Shown piece by piece: positions 10,295 through 20,530 of a stretch of DNA of 35,138 nucleotides; the stretch's first letter is position 1; every line of letters begins with the position of its first letter. The position numbers and the translations under genes are program-made. The notes beneath the pieces are model-generated. The model ran no database searches and was not told the origin of the DNA. It worked only from the letters and a program-made list of their open reading frames with translations. Source of the DNA: Selaginella moellendorffii (Eukaryota > Streptophyta > Lycopodiopsida > Selaginellales > Selaginellaceae); NCBI RefSeq assembly GCF_000143415.4, contig NW_003314436.1:124956-160093 (forward strand), in the 5' to 3' direction.

Positions 10295-13200
10295 GTGCCA
10301 AAATGCGCTCAAACTAAAGTGAATGTGAAGCAAGAGTCAATCATTATCCTCTCGTCCGCTTCTAGTTCAAGTGGAGAAGTCATGCTAGTGTTGGAGCCAA
10401 ATTCACCAACTTCAGCTCTAGCTTCAGCAATATTCAAAGTTGTTAGCAATGCTTTCCAGTTTTTTGTGCCTCTCAATCGATGTACACTTGTTTTTGTATA
10501 GGCTTGTGAGCGAGCTTCCATCCTTCTACAATAGCAACATTTTCTTCGAGCTACCACCTCTTGTCAACAGCACAAGTTCCAAACGGAAAGGGATGGAAAC
10601 TAAGCAGAATGTCCACAATTGGTGCAAAATCAAGATCACACACTTCCAACATTTTGAAAGCACAGTGTCTATAATTCATTGTGGCAGGCATTTAGATTGC
10701 GTGGATGAAGCATGCAATCGAGACCACTGTAGAAATTCTATATTTTTCGAAGGGTCTGCAATCAATCCTCTAGCCTGTGACACCATTGCTATTGGATTCA
10801 AATATCGATTCTGTAAAAATACTCCTCTATGTCATGCTATCTGCGAGGCCAAAATGTACTACTTTCTTCTATGAGATGGAGTGGCTAGAAGAGTTGCAGT
10901 GCATGTTGGCACACACATGCATCCAATGCAGGAAGGGATACAAAGGAGTTTTCTTAACCGTTTCAAAGATGCTATGCAGAAAGAGACTATGAGAAACTCA
11001 TCTGCAACTCCAAAGCATGTTTAGAAGACTGTCCTCAAGGATTTTTTCGAAAACACCTTACTCAATCCTAGTTGCCAAAAGACTCAACTAAACGAGGCTA
11101 GCTTGCAGGATTTACTACAAGGAGTTTAACCTGCTACTATTCTAAGAAGGTACATCCATTATATTTCATACGTTCTAATAATATCTTTTTCTTACAATAT
11201 ATTGTTTAGGATAAAATCTTGGATGTGTGAATCTCAAGAGGGGAAGTTACAATCAAAAATTGACTCCATCCTTGAATTGAAATAGACCTGTCCATACAAG
11301 TTTATCCACGAAAGTTTGTTTCCAAACCAAGTTATGAATGAGCAAGAGTGCCCCTTCGTCTTCAAAATGTCTACCATGGGCCTTGCTTCTGGCATAGATC
11401 TTATCTCCTGAATGGACATCTTTGGGTCCAGTGACCATGCAAATGCATGGGTTCATTTTGACCATATGGAGCGCATATCAAGTTAGACAACCATGAAAGC
11501 TCATGTATATGATCCAAGGTAATTTTTATTCTCATTAGATTGAAATTGTTGTAATATTTGTGTTTTCATAGGCTACGTTGTAACTTGACAATTGTGACAG
11601 TAGAGTTTAAAGTACAAGACCAAACAGCCCAGGAAATATTTTAGAATTCCCTTTCTGATATTGTCTTAAAGCGGACTGGTAAGCCTACAAACTTTTGCGG
11701 TTTCATGGTAGATAGGGTTGGTGTAAACTGGTGGGAATGGTCAACCATTGGAAGATCGTGAGAGGACTTGTGAGTTCCATTGGGCTCAAAGCCTAAACCA
11801 ACACTGCCACCTTATCAAGCCAGAGTTTCAATCAATATTTAAAGAGTTATGCAAACGTGGCAAATTGCACCTTCTTAATAAGAGCATGAGGCAAAAGTAA
11901 ATGAGTCTGAATGTGGTGGCGTGAAGATGGCCATACAAATGTAAGGTTCCTACCACAACTTGAGTCATGGTTAGGGTGGTGGGAAATTAGGATGTTCTAA
12001 TGGGGACATCACTCTTTTCAGGTTGGTTTCTATTTTTTCTTCTCATTTTATTAGTTTTTAATATTGCTTTTTCCATTAGAATCAACCACTTGAGGACCTC
12101 CCATACACCTCAACTGTGAATCTCTCCAAAAGTAAGCACTGGAGTTGGCGTTCCTCTAAGGAAGGGAAAGGGAAAATGAGTTTATATGAAGCTTGTCTAT
12201 TAAATTTGATATGCGCTATAAAGCAATCTTCAAAAGCACTAGCATTCAAGGAAGGAAGATACGTGGGAACAAGGCCTTCTATTGACATGTTACATGATAG
12301 GATGAAAAGAAAATTAACTCCACCCGCCCAAGCAATGGCAATTGCAGTTGAGGAAGTGGTCTGTAGCACATCTATAAAGTACACTCTCTATTGGTGATAT
12401 GAAAACTGTCCTCTCAAAGTGTCATTTTTCCTTTGCTGGTGAAGATGTTGGTATAGAACTTGGAGTGAAAAACTCTCACAAGCCTAATGTTGAGTACCAT
12501 TCTGCTCCAAGACACTACTCTCAGACCAAGCCACCTCAAGTGGCTAATGAAGAGAGTGCATCCCAACAAGTTGAACTTGCTTATCGTAGTGTGGAGTTGA
12601 AGCAATAGGCAATCTAACGCGTGCTAGCAAAATCAAATGTAAAGTGTGTAGGGATGCTTCTGAGGGGCAAGTGTTGGGCCTAGATTTGTGGTGACAAATT
12701 TACTTCTGTTCCAGTCCCATGTTTCTATGGGGAATGAAAGCAAGTAAGATTTTTGAGATGGTGCTGGCTGTATTGTTACAACACCGACGCCAACTATACG
12801 AAGCAGCTTGAAGACACTATAGTGACTAAACCTAATGTAATACCTAAAGAATGGCTGGTTGCTAATAAGGTCATGCTCACCTCGGATGAGATTGAAAACC
12901 TTGAGAAATCTAGTTTTAATCTTGAGAGGAAAGTTGGAGACATGAATGACAGAACCAGGACTATTCCTACAGAGATGCATAGAAGGCTAGCAAGAAAAGG
13001 TAAGGCAGTTAAATTTATTAGTATTGTCTCTAAGCAAAAGCAGGGTAAAATTAACTTGGCTCAAACATTTGAGTGTGAGATTCTCTCCACGAAGTACATC
13101 ACTGCGTTTGCAAAAGAGTACATAGTCAAAACAGAAGGTGGAGAGTACATAATTGCCATTCAAGACTTTCCTTCTTGCACATGTCCAGACTTTACGAAGC

Positions 13201-13349
13201 ACAAGGAACATGGGAAGGCATATGCTCCTTGCAAGCATATGTACTACATCTTCATCAACATCTTGCACCAGGATTCTAAAGTGGATATTCATATACACCA
13301 AGCAAGCCTTACTATTGTTGAGTTACAAAAAACTTTTGGAGCTAACTAG
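10295..13349 (+). pseudogene. SWIM-zinc-finger, MULE-like transposase (decayed, several exons)
   Basis: Blocks seen in order are as follows. 10500-11150 has FHWCK-like start, RHLDCVDEACNRDHC, CEAKMYYFLL, then after a TGA at 10872 RVAVHVGTHMHPMQEG. 11211-11520 has CPYKFIHESLFPNQ and ECPFVFKMST, HVYDPR. From about 11570 there is CNLTIVTVEF, then FCGFMVDRVGVNWW (candidate catalytic Asp of an RNase-H fold), RTCEFHWAQSLNQ and WLGWWEIRMF. 12080-12400 has KMSLYEACLLN and RPSIDMLHDRMKRK. The last exon, to 13349, has a clean SWIM finger: CTCPDF, 15 residues, CKH. This order fits Mutator-like transposases, in which SWIM lies C-terminal. Exons are separated by short GT-AG introns (one ends near 11571). 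Stops occur at 10872, 11022 and several later points, so this copy is dead. It is divergent from the ParB-methyltransferase gene of Element 1. (The first cited block is loose; the later ones are firm.). Confidence 0.66.
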
Positions 13350-14120
13350 ATTTCTCCAACACTATCGATGTTTATTCTCTATCAATAATATAAACTTATT
13401 ATACTTTATATAATTCGTAAAAAGGTGTTTTTCCATTTCACTTTTTATTTTATATACTTCCGAGTGTTCTTTTCGTAATACTGCCCATAGTATTCGTATG
13501 TCTCCATTTCTATCTTTACCATCTCAAAAAAGATTTCATGGTAGTCTTTCGGGTGCGTGATATTGTAGTGTGTCATGAGAGCATATATACCATCATACTA
13601 ATCATTGCCATTGTTTTCATCAGATGCTAAAAAATATATATGGCATTTCTTGAAAGTGGCAGAATCACACTTTTCTAAAACAAGTAAGAGGGCATTTTTT
13701 TTCACCCAATTTGTTGCACCCTCTGTCATTACATTTATCTCCAACTCATGATCACTCTTTCTTTTATATGCAATAAGCTTACATCAATGGTTATTTCTTT
13801 TCCTTTCAAACAGTTATATAGCTTTATATAGAATCTTATTTCAAATTTAATAGTTTTTTAATTCTGGCAAATCTAACATTTACTAGCTAGAAAGCACAAA
13901 GTACAGATTTAAAGAAGTGACAAGAATACTCTTTTTGCAAAAATTTTATTTTATATTCTAACACACGTCCCTATCATTGCTTGTAGTAAATATTTAAATT
14001 AATAGAACAAGAAGTGTCCTTTAGAACATTTTTATCTATATAATATATACAGAGTTATGAAATTATTAGGTTTGCCATAACCTTAAAATTTTAAAGTTTA
14101 TAACGTTTGTACTAAATTAC
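13350..14120. other. AT-rich 3-prime region of Element 1
   Basis: No gene is seen. Its last part mirrors weakly the left subterminal DNA (AAACTTTAAAAT-like block, inverted) and ends at the right inverted repeat. Confidence 0.4.
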
Positions 14121-14155
14121 AATTGAAAATTAAACTCAACTCGTGAGCTCAACTC
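14121..14155 (-). repeat. Element 1 right inverted repeat
   Basis: On the minus strand it reads GAGTTGAGCTCACGAG, then TTGAGTTTAATTTTCAATT. It is the inverted partner of 1856-1886. A further GAGCTCACGAGCTGAA unit lies outside it, to 14172. Confidence 0.55.
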
Positions 14156-14186
14156 TTCAGCTCGTGAGCTCAAATATGGTCTGTGC

Positions 14187-14428
14187 CCACAAAGAGTAGT
14201 ATACTATTTCATTAGACAATAGTTTGTCAACATGCTTTTGTACGATTGAAGAAAATCTTGACTACAGTTCCTATTCTTAGGATCCTGGATCTTGATAAAC
14301 CCTTTGAAGTGCATTATGATACATCTAGCTATATTATTGGTGCTGTGTTGTAGCAAAATTGTGACAAAGCGGTTAGTGTTACACTAAGGCAACATGGTTG
14401 TCCTGTTGCATTCTATTCCAAAGCTCTA
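14187..14428 (+). pseudogene. Ty3/gypsy reverse transcriptase end and RNase H start (part 1 of a split element)
   Basis: The plus strand reads CQHAFVRLKKILTTVPIL, then DKPFEVHYDTSSYIIGAVL, a stop, then GCPVAFYSKAL. This is the standard connection between gypsy RT and RNase H (KPFEV-TDAS, PVAFxSKAL). Stops at about 14207 (TAG where Trp is expected) and 14353 show decay. The coding sense breaks off exactly at Element 2's left terminal repeat and resumes at 27777. The upstream RT, protease and gag are missing because Element 1 abuts it. Confidence 0.8.
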
Positions 14429-14444
14429 TTTCGTTAAAGTGGGA
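14420..14444 (+). repeat. Element 2 left terminal inverted repeat
   Basis: 25 bases are the exact reverse complement of 27587-27611. Just inside, TCATTATCCCACTT matches the inner side of the right end of the MITE at 34857-35132. Confidence 0.85.
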
Positions 14445-14520
14445 ATTGTCATTATCCCACTTGTAAAATAAGGTTTCCAAACCTTTATATAGTATATAAA
14501 TATAACAAAATTCAACTACA

Positions 14521-14715
14521 TTGAGGCACATGCCATTTTATTTTAAACAAGGAAATGTCTACTCAATCACTTCTCCTCCCCCTGCCACTGCTTCACCTCT
14601 CTCTTCTCCTTGTCATCGTCGTCCAATTTCTTTCCATCCTTTTAATATTGGCTCAGTTGCTCCGAGTCTAGGTGGAGCCCAAGTCCCCATTCAATCTTTA
14701 CTTTCCCCTTATTAA
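14521..14715 (+). other. Doubtful Pro/Ser-rich ORF near Element 2 left end
   Basis: This 64-codon open stretch (ITSPPPATASPLSS, FHPFNIGS) overlaps half of one palindrome copy. It holds the same relative place as the unknown Element 1 gene at 4109, which also has a SPPPSPSS segment and also converges on the ParB gene. Other frames are partly open too, so it may not be coding. Confidence 0.2.
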
Positions 14716-17180
14716 TAAAACAACTTCGTAGACTTCCAATAACATGCTATAACACTTCTAGTATAATGCAAATCCTCTCAAAGAATTGTCTCTTAATATT
14801 AATACAATGGCATGGAACCCCATGCCATAATAAGTTACATTTTTAAATAAATACATGCCATCTCAGACTGTTATTTTTTGCCTCCAACGCCTATACAATA
14901 ATCTTGGAATTTCATCACTCTCCACACTATCAGGATTTAAACCCAATAGTAATGCCATCTCTTCTCTAATACGTCCATGCTCATGTTCAGTGGTCGAAGA
15001 ACCCATCCGGTTGAACAGATTATGGAGATGCGGATAGTGCTTGGCTAGACAATATACATGCCATAAATGATGACTGGTGTCTGTCCGATCAAATGACTTC
15101 TGATATACCGTTCCATTTGCCATTTGGTTTATTTCTGCAGCCACCTCCTGGACTGGCCGGTTCTCTATCACCATCACTCCAAGCCATTTGCAAGGTCCCC
15201 CAGAACATACGGTTTCTTCTCCCTAGTTTCCATACTGCAAGAGATGGGGTGCACTGCATATATGTGCGTGTTCGCTGTAGTTTTAATCGGCGAGTCATCG
15301 ATGATGAGGATTTCACTTGACCTAGCAGTCCGGTTCATCACTACAGCCTCTGGCTTGACGAAGATGGGCTTGCTACCCCTCACATGGACCATAGTCAAGC
15401 AATCCTCCTGCATTAGGAGAAAGTCAAATGGTAATATTACTCGCGTCTGATCGTGCATCATCTGTAGCAACGTTAATGCATTGTGGCGCATCATGGATGT
15501 CCAAACTCCCAATTGCAAATTGAACCCGGCCCTCTGTTTTAAGTGTCGCATGGTCATTATTAGATCCCGCAGTTTCTCCCATGTGATTAATGTGAATCTG
15601 TCTCTTTTGAGCAACTTGCGACCGCAGGCTTTGGAGGGTGCAGTGACATTCGAGGACGAGCCACGCTCATGGGAGAAAAGGACACCGTTCAGATCAAAAA
15701 CGATACAGTACCTTCACCGTGACTCTGAAATGAAATGCGTCAGCATAAAAAATGGTACAAGTCAATTTTACCATCTACAATATTAGCGAATGGTGCTCCC
15801 GATGGTCGTTGAGAGGGTTTTGGTCGAGGAAACGTGAAGGGCGGAAATACTCTCCTCTGCAATGTGGGGTCAATCGCATCCGATGGCGTGTGGGCACATG
15901 CCATTTCAGCTGTAGACTCTGGTACAACTGGCTCAACAGTGGCATGGGGTGGTTCCGATGGCGTGTGATCACACGCCATTTCAGCTGGTGCCTCTGTTGG
16001 CAAAGTGGACATGACCGAACAGGCAGCAGGGGCGGTGTAGGGAGGTTCCAACGGCGCATAGTCAGACGATTGGGCACACGTTGAGTCCGTTGGAAATGAG
16101 GATACGACCGGCTCGGCGGCTGGGGCGGCCTCATGCGGGTCCAATGGCGTCTGGTCACCGTCAGTTGGATACGTGGACAAGATTGACTCAGTGGTATGGG
16201 CAGCATCAAGTGGAGCGTGGTCAGCTTGCTTGGTGTTGATATGGATAGTAGCCTCCACCAGCTCTGATGACTCTTGCAGGCAAGTAGAGTCCACTGGCGG
16301 ATCCATATGCATGTCCAAATATCTCCCTTCGATTGAGATGGTATCCTCCCGTGCTACTAAAAACAAACTCATTAGCACATTGAATCGACTATACTGTATT
16401 TACCATCAACTGCTATTGAGGAACTAGGACCGATATCACTTGGGCGCACTGCTGATTCTGAAGGATTGGACATACGTTTCGACCCTTGCTTGGCACTATC
16501 CTTCCTCGACACTAAAGGCTAGAGTTTGTAAATTCAACTGAATAATCTCTACTTACCATTTGCTCTGCGACCTACATGGACAATGTTAGAAATGGTAAAA
16601 GGTTAGGAATGGATGTACTATTATTTACCTGATGGTTTGTCTTGTATGACCTTCCTCCGCTGCTCTTTGGCCACCTCAGGCTGGCCATCGTCATCATCAT
16701 CGTCGTCGTCGTTATTGTGATTGTCACCATTGTGAGGACCATCCAAGTCCTCTTTGTCCTCCTCTTCTTCGTCCTCCTCTTCTTTGTCCTCCTCTTCGTC
16801 CTTCTGCTCTTCCTGCTCATTATCTTTCTCTGGCTCCTCATCCCCCTCCTGCATTTCTTCCATAGGCTGCTCAGGCTGGATGGCTTGTTCTTCCAGGACC
16901 ATCTTGGGAAAATCATTTGGCCGAGTCTCCATCTCAAAATACAAGACATCCATAGCCTGTTTTAGTGCGTGACCTAGGACTGTATCCTCACCTGACTGTC
17001 TTAACATGGTTTCTGCATGTTCTTGCACCCTTCGAAGACGACGAGATGAGAAAAACGTGGCCTTGACTTGAAAAGCATCCCTCATCCATTGTACCTCTCC
17101 ATTGAGATTGGGGAAGGGGAGTCCGCCATAGGAATCTGAGTCAGGAGGTGGTGACTAGCTGCTTTCACTCAGCCCTTGAT

Positions 17181-17227
17181 CTGCAATGAATGGCATGAGC
17201 ACACACGCCATAACCGCAAGGCATTAC
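17181..17227 (-). other. Inferred 47-nt intron holding one palindrome
   Basis: From GTAATGCC to CATTGCAG. Palindrome at 17190-17212. Removal joins GNEKMI to QGLSESS, and the frame continues past a TAG at 17155 into the acidic exon. Confidence 0.62.
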
Positions 17228-17371
17228 TTATCATCTTTTCGTTGCCCTTCTTCCTTTTCGAATCAAACGCCTCTGATCCCAACGACTGTCCAACGTGCTT
17301 TTGCTTTTTATGACCACTGTCAGTTTGAGCTTGGCTGGTGCTTGCCTGTTTTGCCTTTGAAGAAGTGTCTC

Positions 17372-17420
17372 CTGCAAGGAATGGCATGAGACCACATGCC
17401 ATTGCAAATATAATTTGTAC
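17372..17420 (-). other. Inferred 49-nt intron holding one palindrome
   Basis: From GTACAAAT to CCTTGCAG. Palindrome at 17381-17402. Removal keeps the frame through Lys-rich sequence. Confidence 0.65.
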
Positions 17421-17510
17421 CTCCTTTTTTCCTATTGCTTGTCTGTTTGTCCTTCTTTGACGCGCCACCAGTGCGCTTTTCAGTCCTCGTGTCTGAATAT
17501 TCACAACGAT

Positions 17511-17548
17511 CTATAATCAAAATGGCGTGAGGCCTCACGTGACCTTAC
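17511..17548 (-). other. Inferred 38-nt intron, mostly palindrome
   Basis: From GTAAGGTC to GATTATAG. The palindrome at 17522-17541 fills over half of it. Removal keeps the frame (SQPAQ to RCEYSD). Confidence 0.6.
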
Positions 17549-18670
17549 CTTGTGCAGGTTGTGAGCTCGGCCCAACATGGGTATCTTCAACATTAGCTGT
17601 TAACGCCGTTTCAGCATCTGGGGGTGGCCACGCTCCTGCATACAGAGCTTGTGAGATAACATTTAAACTTAAAGTGCGTACTCACCAGGTTCGCAGAGAA
17701 GATACTGTTTTTCTTTGGCAACTATAATTATATGCTCCATTGAAGTCACCTCTTCAATGGAGTTTGTCACCGCAACACACGGGACACCCTTGAGTAGTGC
17801 GGCTCAAAAGAATAGTCCACCGCAGTTGTACTCGACAACGCATTTGCCCTTGGAGTCGGAAGCAGGTGACCCACCCGCTATTGCGTTGAAGACCCAGCTG
17901 AGCATTTCCCATGCTGCACCTGGAGCTTTCTTTGGATTCAAAAGCTCCATAGCCGTCTTCAGTTCCTCAGGCACGGGTAAATTGACCTCCCTCAGATCAA
18001 TTCAATCGGCCTTGTCGAACGAAGCTGGGAAGTCACTCCAGTCCCACTCTGCTGCAGGACCAATAACAAGGGCGAGTGTGAAGATGCGGACATTCGTCAG
18101 TATCTTCTTCTTAGCCATTATCCCATGAATCTTAATGAAATTTGGATACTGATCCAACTTCTCAGCTTTACTTTTCGTGGCATCCCGCAGCAGATCGATG
18201 AACTTGGGGGCCCCCTTCACGTACTTGTCGATGTCTTCATTTGACAACTCCAGCGCTTCCATCATCTCTTGTGTGGTGTCGATGCTCACCCTCTCCACGG
18301 CCACTTGCTCGAAGATCCAATCCTTCAATAGTGCACGAGCTCTCAGAGTCGTGCACAAGTCCTCGTATGTCACAATATGGCTGGGAGTCATTTTGGTCTT
18401 GTTGAAGACTACCTCACCACGTAGAAGAGCATTAGCCACTGTCAGAAGGTCGTTGTCGTCTAGAGACCGCGAGAAACGCAAAGCGTTGAGCTTCAAATCA
18501 TTGGGCTTCCGGCCATCCTCCACACCCATTGAGTTTAGCAACTCCCCGTCATGGTACCTCCTCAGCACATCTACCCATTTGTCAAAAACAACTTTTGTCG
18601 TGAGTAGATTGTTATGGATGTTGAGTGTGTCATTGACCCCCAGTGTTTTCGAGAGAAGACTTGAGAATTC

Positions 18671-18724
18671 CTGCAATGGAAATGGCGTGAGGCCACATGC
18701 TATGCCACATGCAACGAGGCTTAC
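18671..18724 (-). other. Inferred 54-nt intron holding one palindrome
   Basis: It runs from GTAAGCCT to CATTGCAG and can be read through (multiple of three), but removal joins ATSAWQ to EFSSLL smoothly. Palindrome at 18682-18703. Confidence 0.65.
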
Positions 18725-19903
18725 CTGCCAGGCGCTAGTTGCTAGTGCACGTCCTTGTCCTGGTTTTTGTGGCTTCTTCAGTTGAACCCAGAGCTTCCGT
18801 GTTCGTGCCAATGTCTCGTGTAGACCCGATTTGTAGCACGTTTCTTGCTTGACATTCTGTGCGTGGGAGATGTATATGATAGATCGGAGGGGCGAGTTGC
18901 CTTTTATCAGGCGGACAACTCTTGTCTTGAAGACTTTCTTCACCTCCTCGCCCACCATAATATCCACAACTATCTCTTGCATCGCCAAGCTAGAATGCTG
19001 CCCGGAGACGGCATAGAACCGGATGTTCTGATCGTCCAACACCTTCCTATTGATCAAGTCTGGAAACCTCGTCTCGCCCTTCATTGTTCGGTAGTAGGGG
19101 ATCACGTCTGCGATATCGGGTGTTACTGGACTTGCCAGCATCTTCTGCTTCAGTTTCTCCACCCACTCATCAGATACTAGCCTGTGGTTGTATTTGCTTT
19201 GGATGTCAATACGGCTCACGTCGATTGTATATACTTTGTTGGAATAGTAACAAGTACTATTATCTGTGACGATTTTTGCTGCCTCTTCTTGCTCTTTCTG
19301 CTCTTTGCGGCTCTTCTTTTTGGTGGGTGTAGTGTTTGAACCCGAGGCAATGGCATCACCGAGTAGCTTCTTTTTTGGAGCAGGAGAGTCGGACGTCGGC
19401 TTGAGCTTGACCACCCTTTTCTGCTTTGGGGTAGTTTCCAGATCGACCCCCTTCCCCTTCGCTTCGCGAACTGGAGGCACTCTCAACGGCTCAATGTTGG
19501 AATATAGTTTTTGAACATCGCCGTAGGTGAGGTCCGTGGATTCCATGTGATCTTCATAGACCCGCAGTGTCTTTGAAATTGTGGGCCTCCTGGACAACCT
19601 CTCCCTAGCTCCCTCTAGGAATTCCTCATAGCCACTGCCCCCCTCTAGGAAGCCGCTAGGATGTGCAAGGTGGATCTTGAAGGCGGACGCTGTCTCTACC
19701 ACAAGTGCCAGTCCATATTCTTGCATGGAACTGCATGGAGTGTCTGTCACTTGGATGAGGATCCCCATGCATTCTTTTCTCCCACCATCTGTGTTGTACA
19801 GCCTCAGATCCTCGCCTTCCATCCCGAAAGTCCAACTGGTGAGCTCCTCCCCCTTCTCTGCATCCACATTGACAGTGGTTGGAAGAAGAATGCAATTCCC
19901 CGC

Positions 19904-19984
19904 CTGTTCAGAAATGCACAACAATTAGAGCTGACAGATGAAAAGCTAGCAGCTGGAAATAAAGTGAGGCCACATGCCATTCAC
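19904..19984 (-). other. Inferred intron holding one palindrome
   Basis: 81 nt, from GTGAATGG to CTGAACAG. It joins the 29-nt exon to the ParB exon in phase and contains the palindrome at 19958-19980. Confidence 0.55.
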
Positions 19985-20013
19985 CATTGCATCAGGTGTC
20001 TTGAGGCTGCATC

Positions 20014-20142
20014 CTAAGATGGCGTGAGGCTACACGCCATCTGTAACCGGACTACACTCGAGAGCCCAATCGGTGCATGCCAATGTTGCTATTGAATGGC
20101 ATGTGGCCTCATGCCATTTTCTACTTGGCCTAAAAGACTTAC
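20014..20142 (-). other. Inferred intron holding two palindromes
   Basis: 129 nt, from GTAAGTCT to ATCTTAG. The palindromes at 20019 and 20096 are its only notable content. Confidence 0.55.
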
Positions 20143-20364
20143 CATTTGAAGCTGAATGGAGGCGTGATAATCGAGGCCGGACTCGCTGGCGAATGTGCAC
20201 TGTATGTGCAGCGGATCGTAGCAGCAAGGCTACTCTGCCACTTACAGTTGGAGAGTGGCGCTGAAATCTCCCGGGACGCCAAGTGGGCTGTGTGTGGGTG
20301 GCAGAGTGGGTGGCGGAGTTGGCGGTGAAGTTACAAACTGGGTGTGTCTTGAAGTGGACGCCGA

Positions 20365-20530
20365 TGCACACAAGCGCGATGCGAGTGCGAGTGTGATGCA
20401 AGCGCGAGTGGACGCCGATGCACACGAGAAACCTGTAGAGAAGGTAGATGAGCGCGAATATGAGCGTGATCGCGAGTGGGAGCGCGATGCGAGCTCGAGT
20501 GTGCGAGCGCGAGTACGAAGCAAAATGCAA
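20365..20530. repeat. GCGAG-rich irregular repeats near the 5-prime end of the ParB-FCP1 gene
   Basis: Many GCGAG, GCGAGTG and GATGC(A/G) units are spaced about 6-12 bases apart. A segment with GTGGACGCCGATGCACAC occurs twice (about 20355 and 20408). The long ORFs through it on both strands are by-products of the repeat. Confidence 0.65.

Larger units (their letters stand above)
1856..14172. mobile_element. Element 1: ~12.3-kb putative DNA transposon with ParB-methyltransferase and SWIM transposase genes
   Basis: The boundaries rest on inverted repeats at 1856-1886 and 14121-14155. Both contain GAGTTGAGCTCA followed by (T/C)GAGTTGAG, and each lies beside a further GAGCTCA motif. Similarity seems to continue weakly inward (an AACTTTAAAAT-TTAA block on both sides). 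Inside are four genes: a small acidic ORF (+), an unknown broken gene (+), a ParB-methyltransferase-like gene (-) and a SWIM-type transposase (+). Left and right flanks are unrelated pseudogenes (transposase-like and gypsy pol), so a simple single-insertion history is not shown. ATGGTC occurs just outside both ends and could be a remnant of a target duplication, but six bases is weak. Confidence 0.5.
14863..20530 (-). pseudogene. Large multi-exon ParB-like / FCP1-phosphatase-like fusion gene
   Basis: The minus-strand exons join in phase. An uncertain first exon ends at 20143, a 29-nt exon spans 20013-19985, then 19903-18725. The latter holds a Lys/Arg-rich linker and a ParB-like domain (VYTIDVSRIDI, DEWVEKLKQKML, FYAVSGQHSSLAMQEI). 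18670-17686 is helical and ends with CVVEYNCGGLFF, possibly a degraded methyltransferase motif I. 17635-17549, 17510-17421 and 17371-17228 are Lys-rich. 17180-16630 carries long Glu/Asp runs. After a 15-nt micro-exon and another exon comes a Pro/Thr-rich part (16340-15790). The end, 15725-14863, is an FCP1/NIF-type HAD domain: CIVFDLNGVLF, LQLGVWTSMMRHNAL, then ILIIDDSPIKTTANTHI. The ParB box has lost Arg, and HAD motif I is DLNGV, not DxDxT. Stops lie at 18002, 17804, 17155 and 15714, with a frameshift near 15215. It is divergent from the transposase gene. Confidence 0.65.

Noticed and set aside
16642-16972. Plus-strand hydrophobic and poly-serine ORFs
   Set aside because: They are the antisense of the Glu/Asp-rich exon of the ParB-FCP1 gene.
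18177-19928. Plus-strand ORFs up to 202 codons
   Set aside because: They are shadows of the ParB exon on the minus strand.
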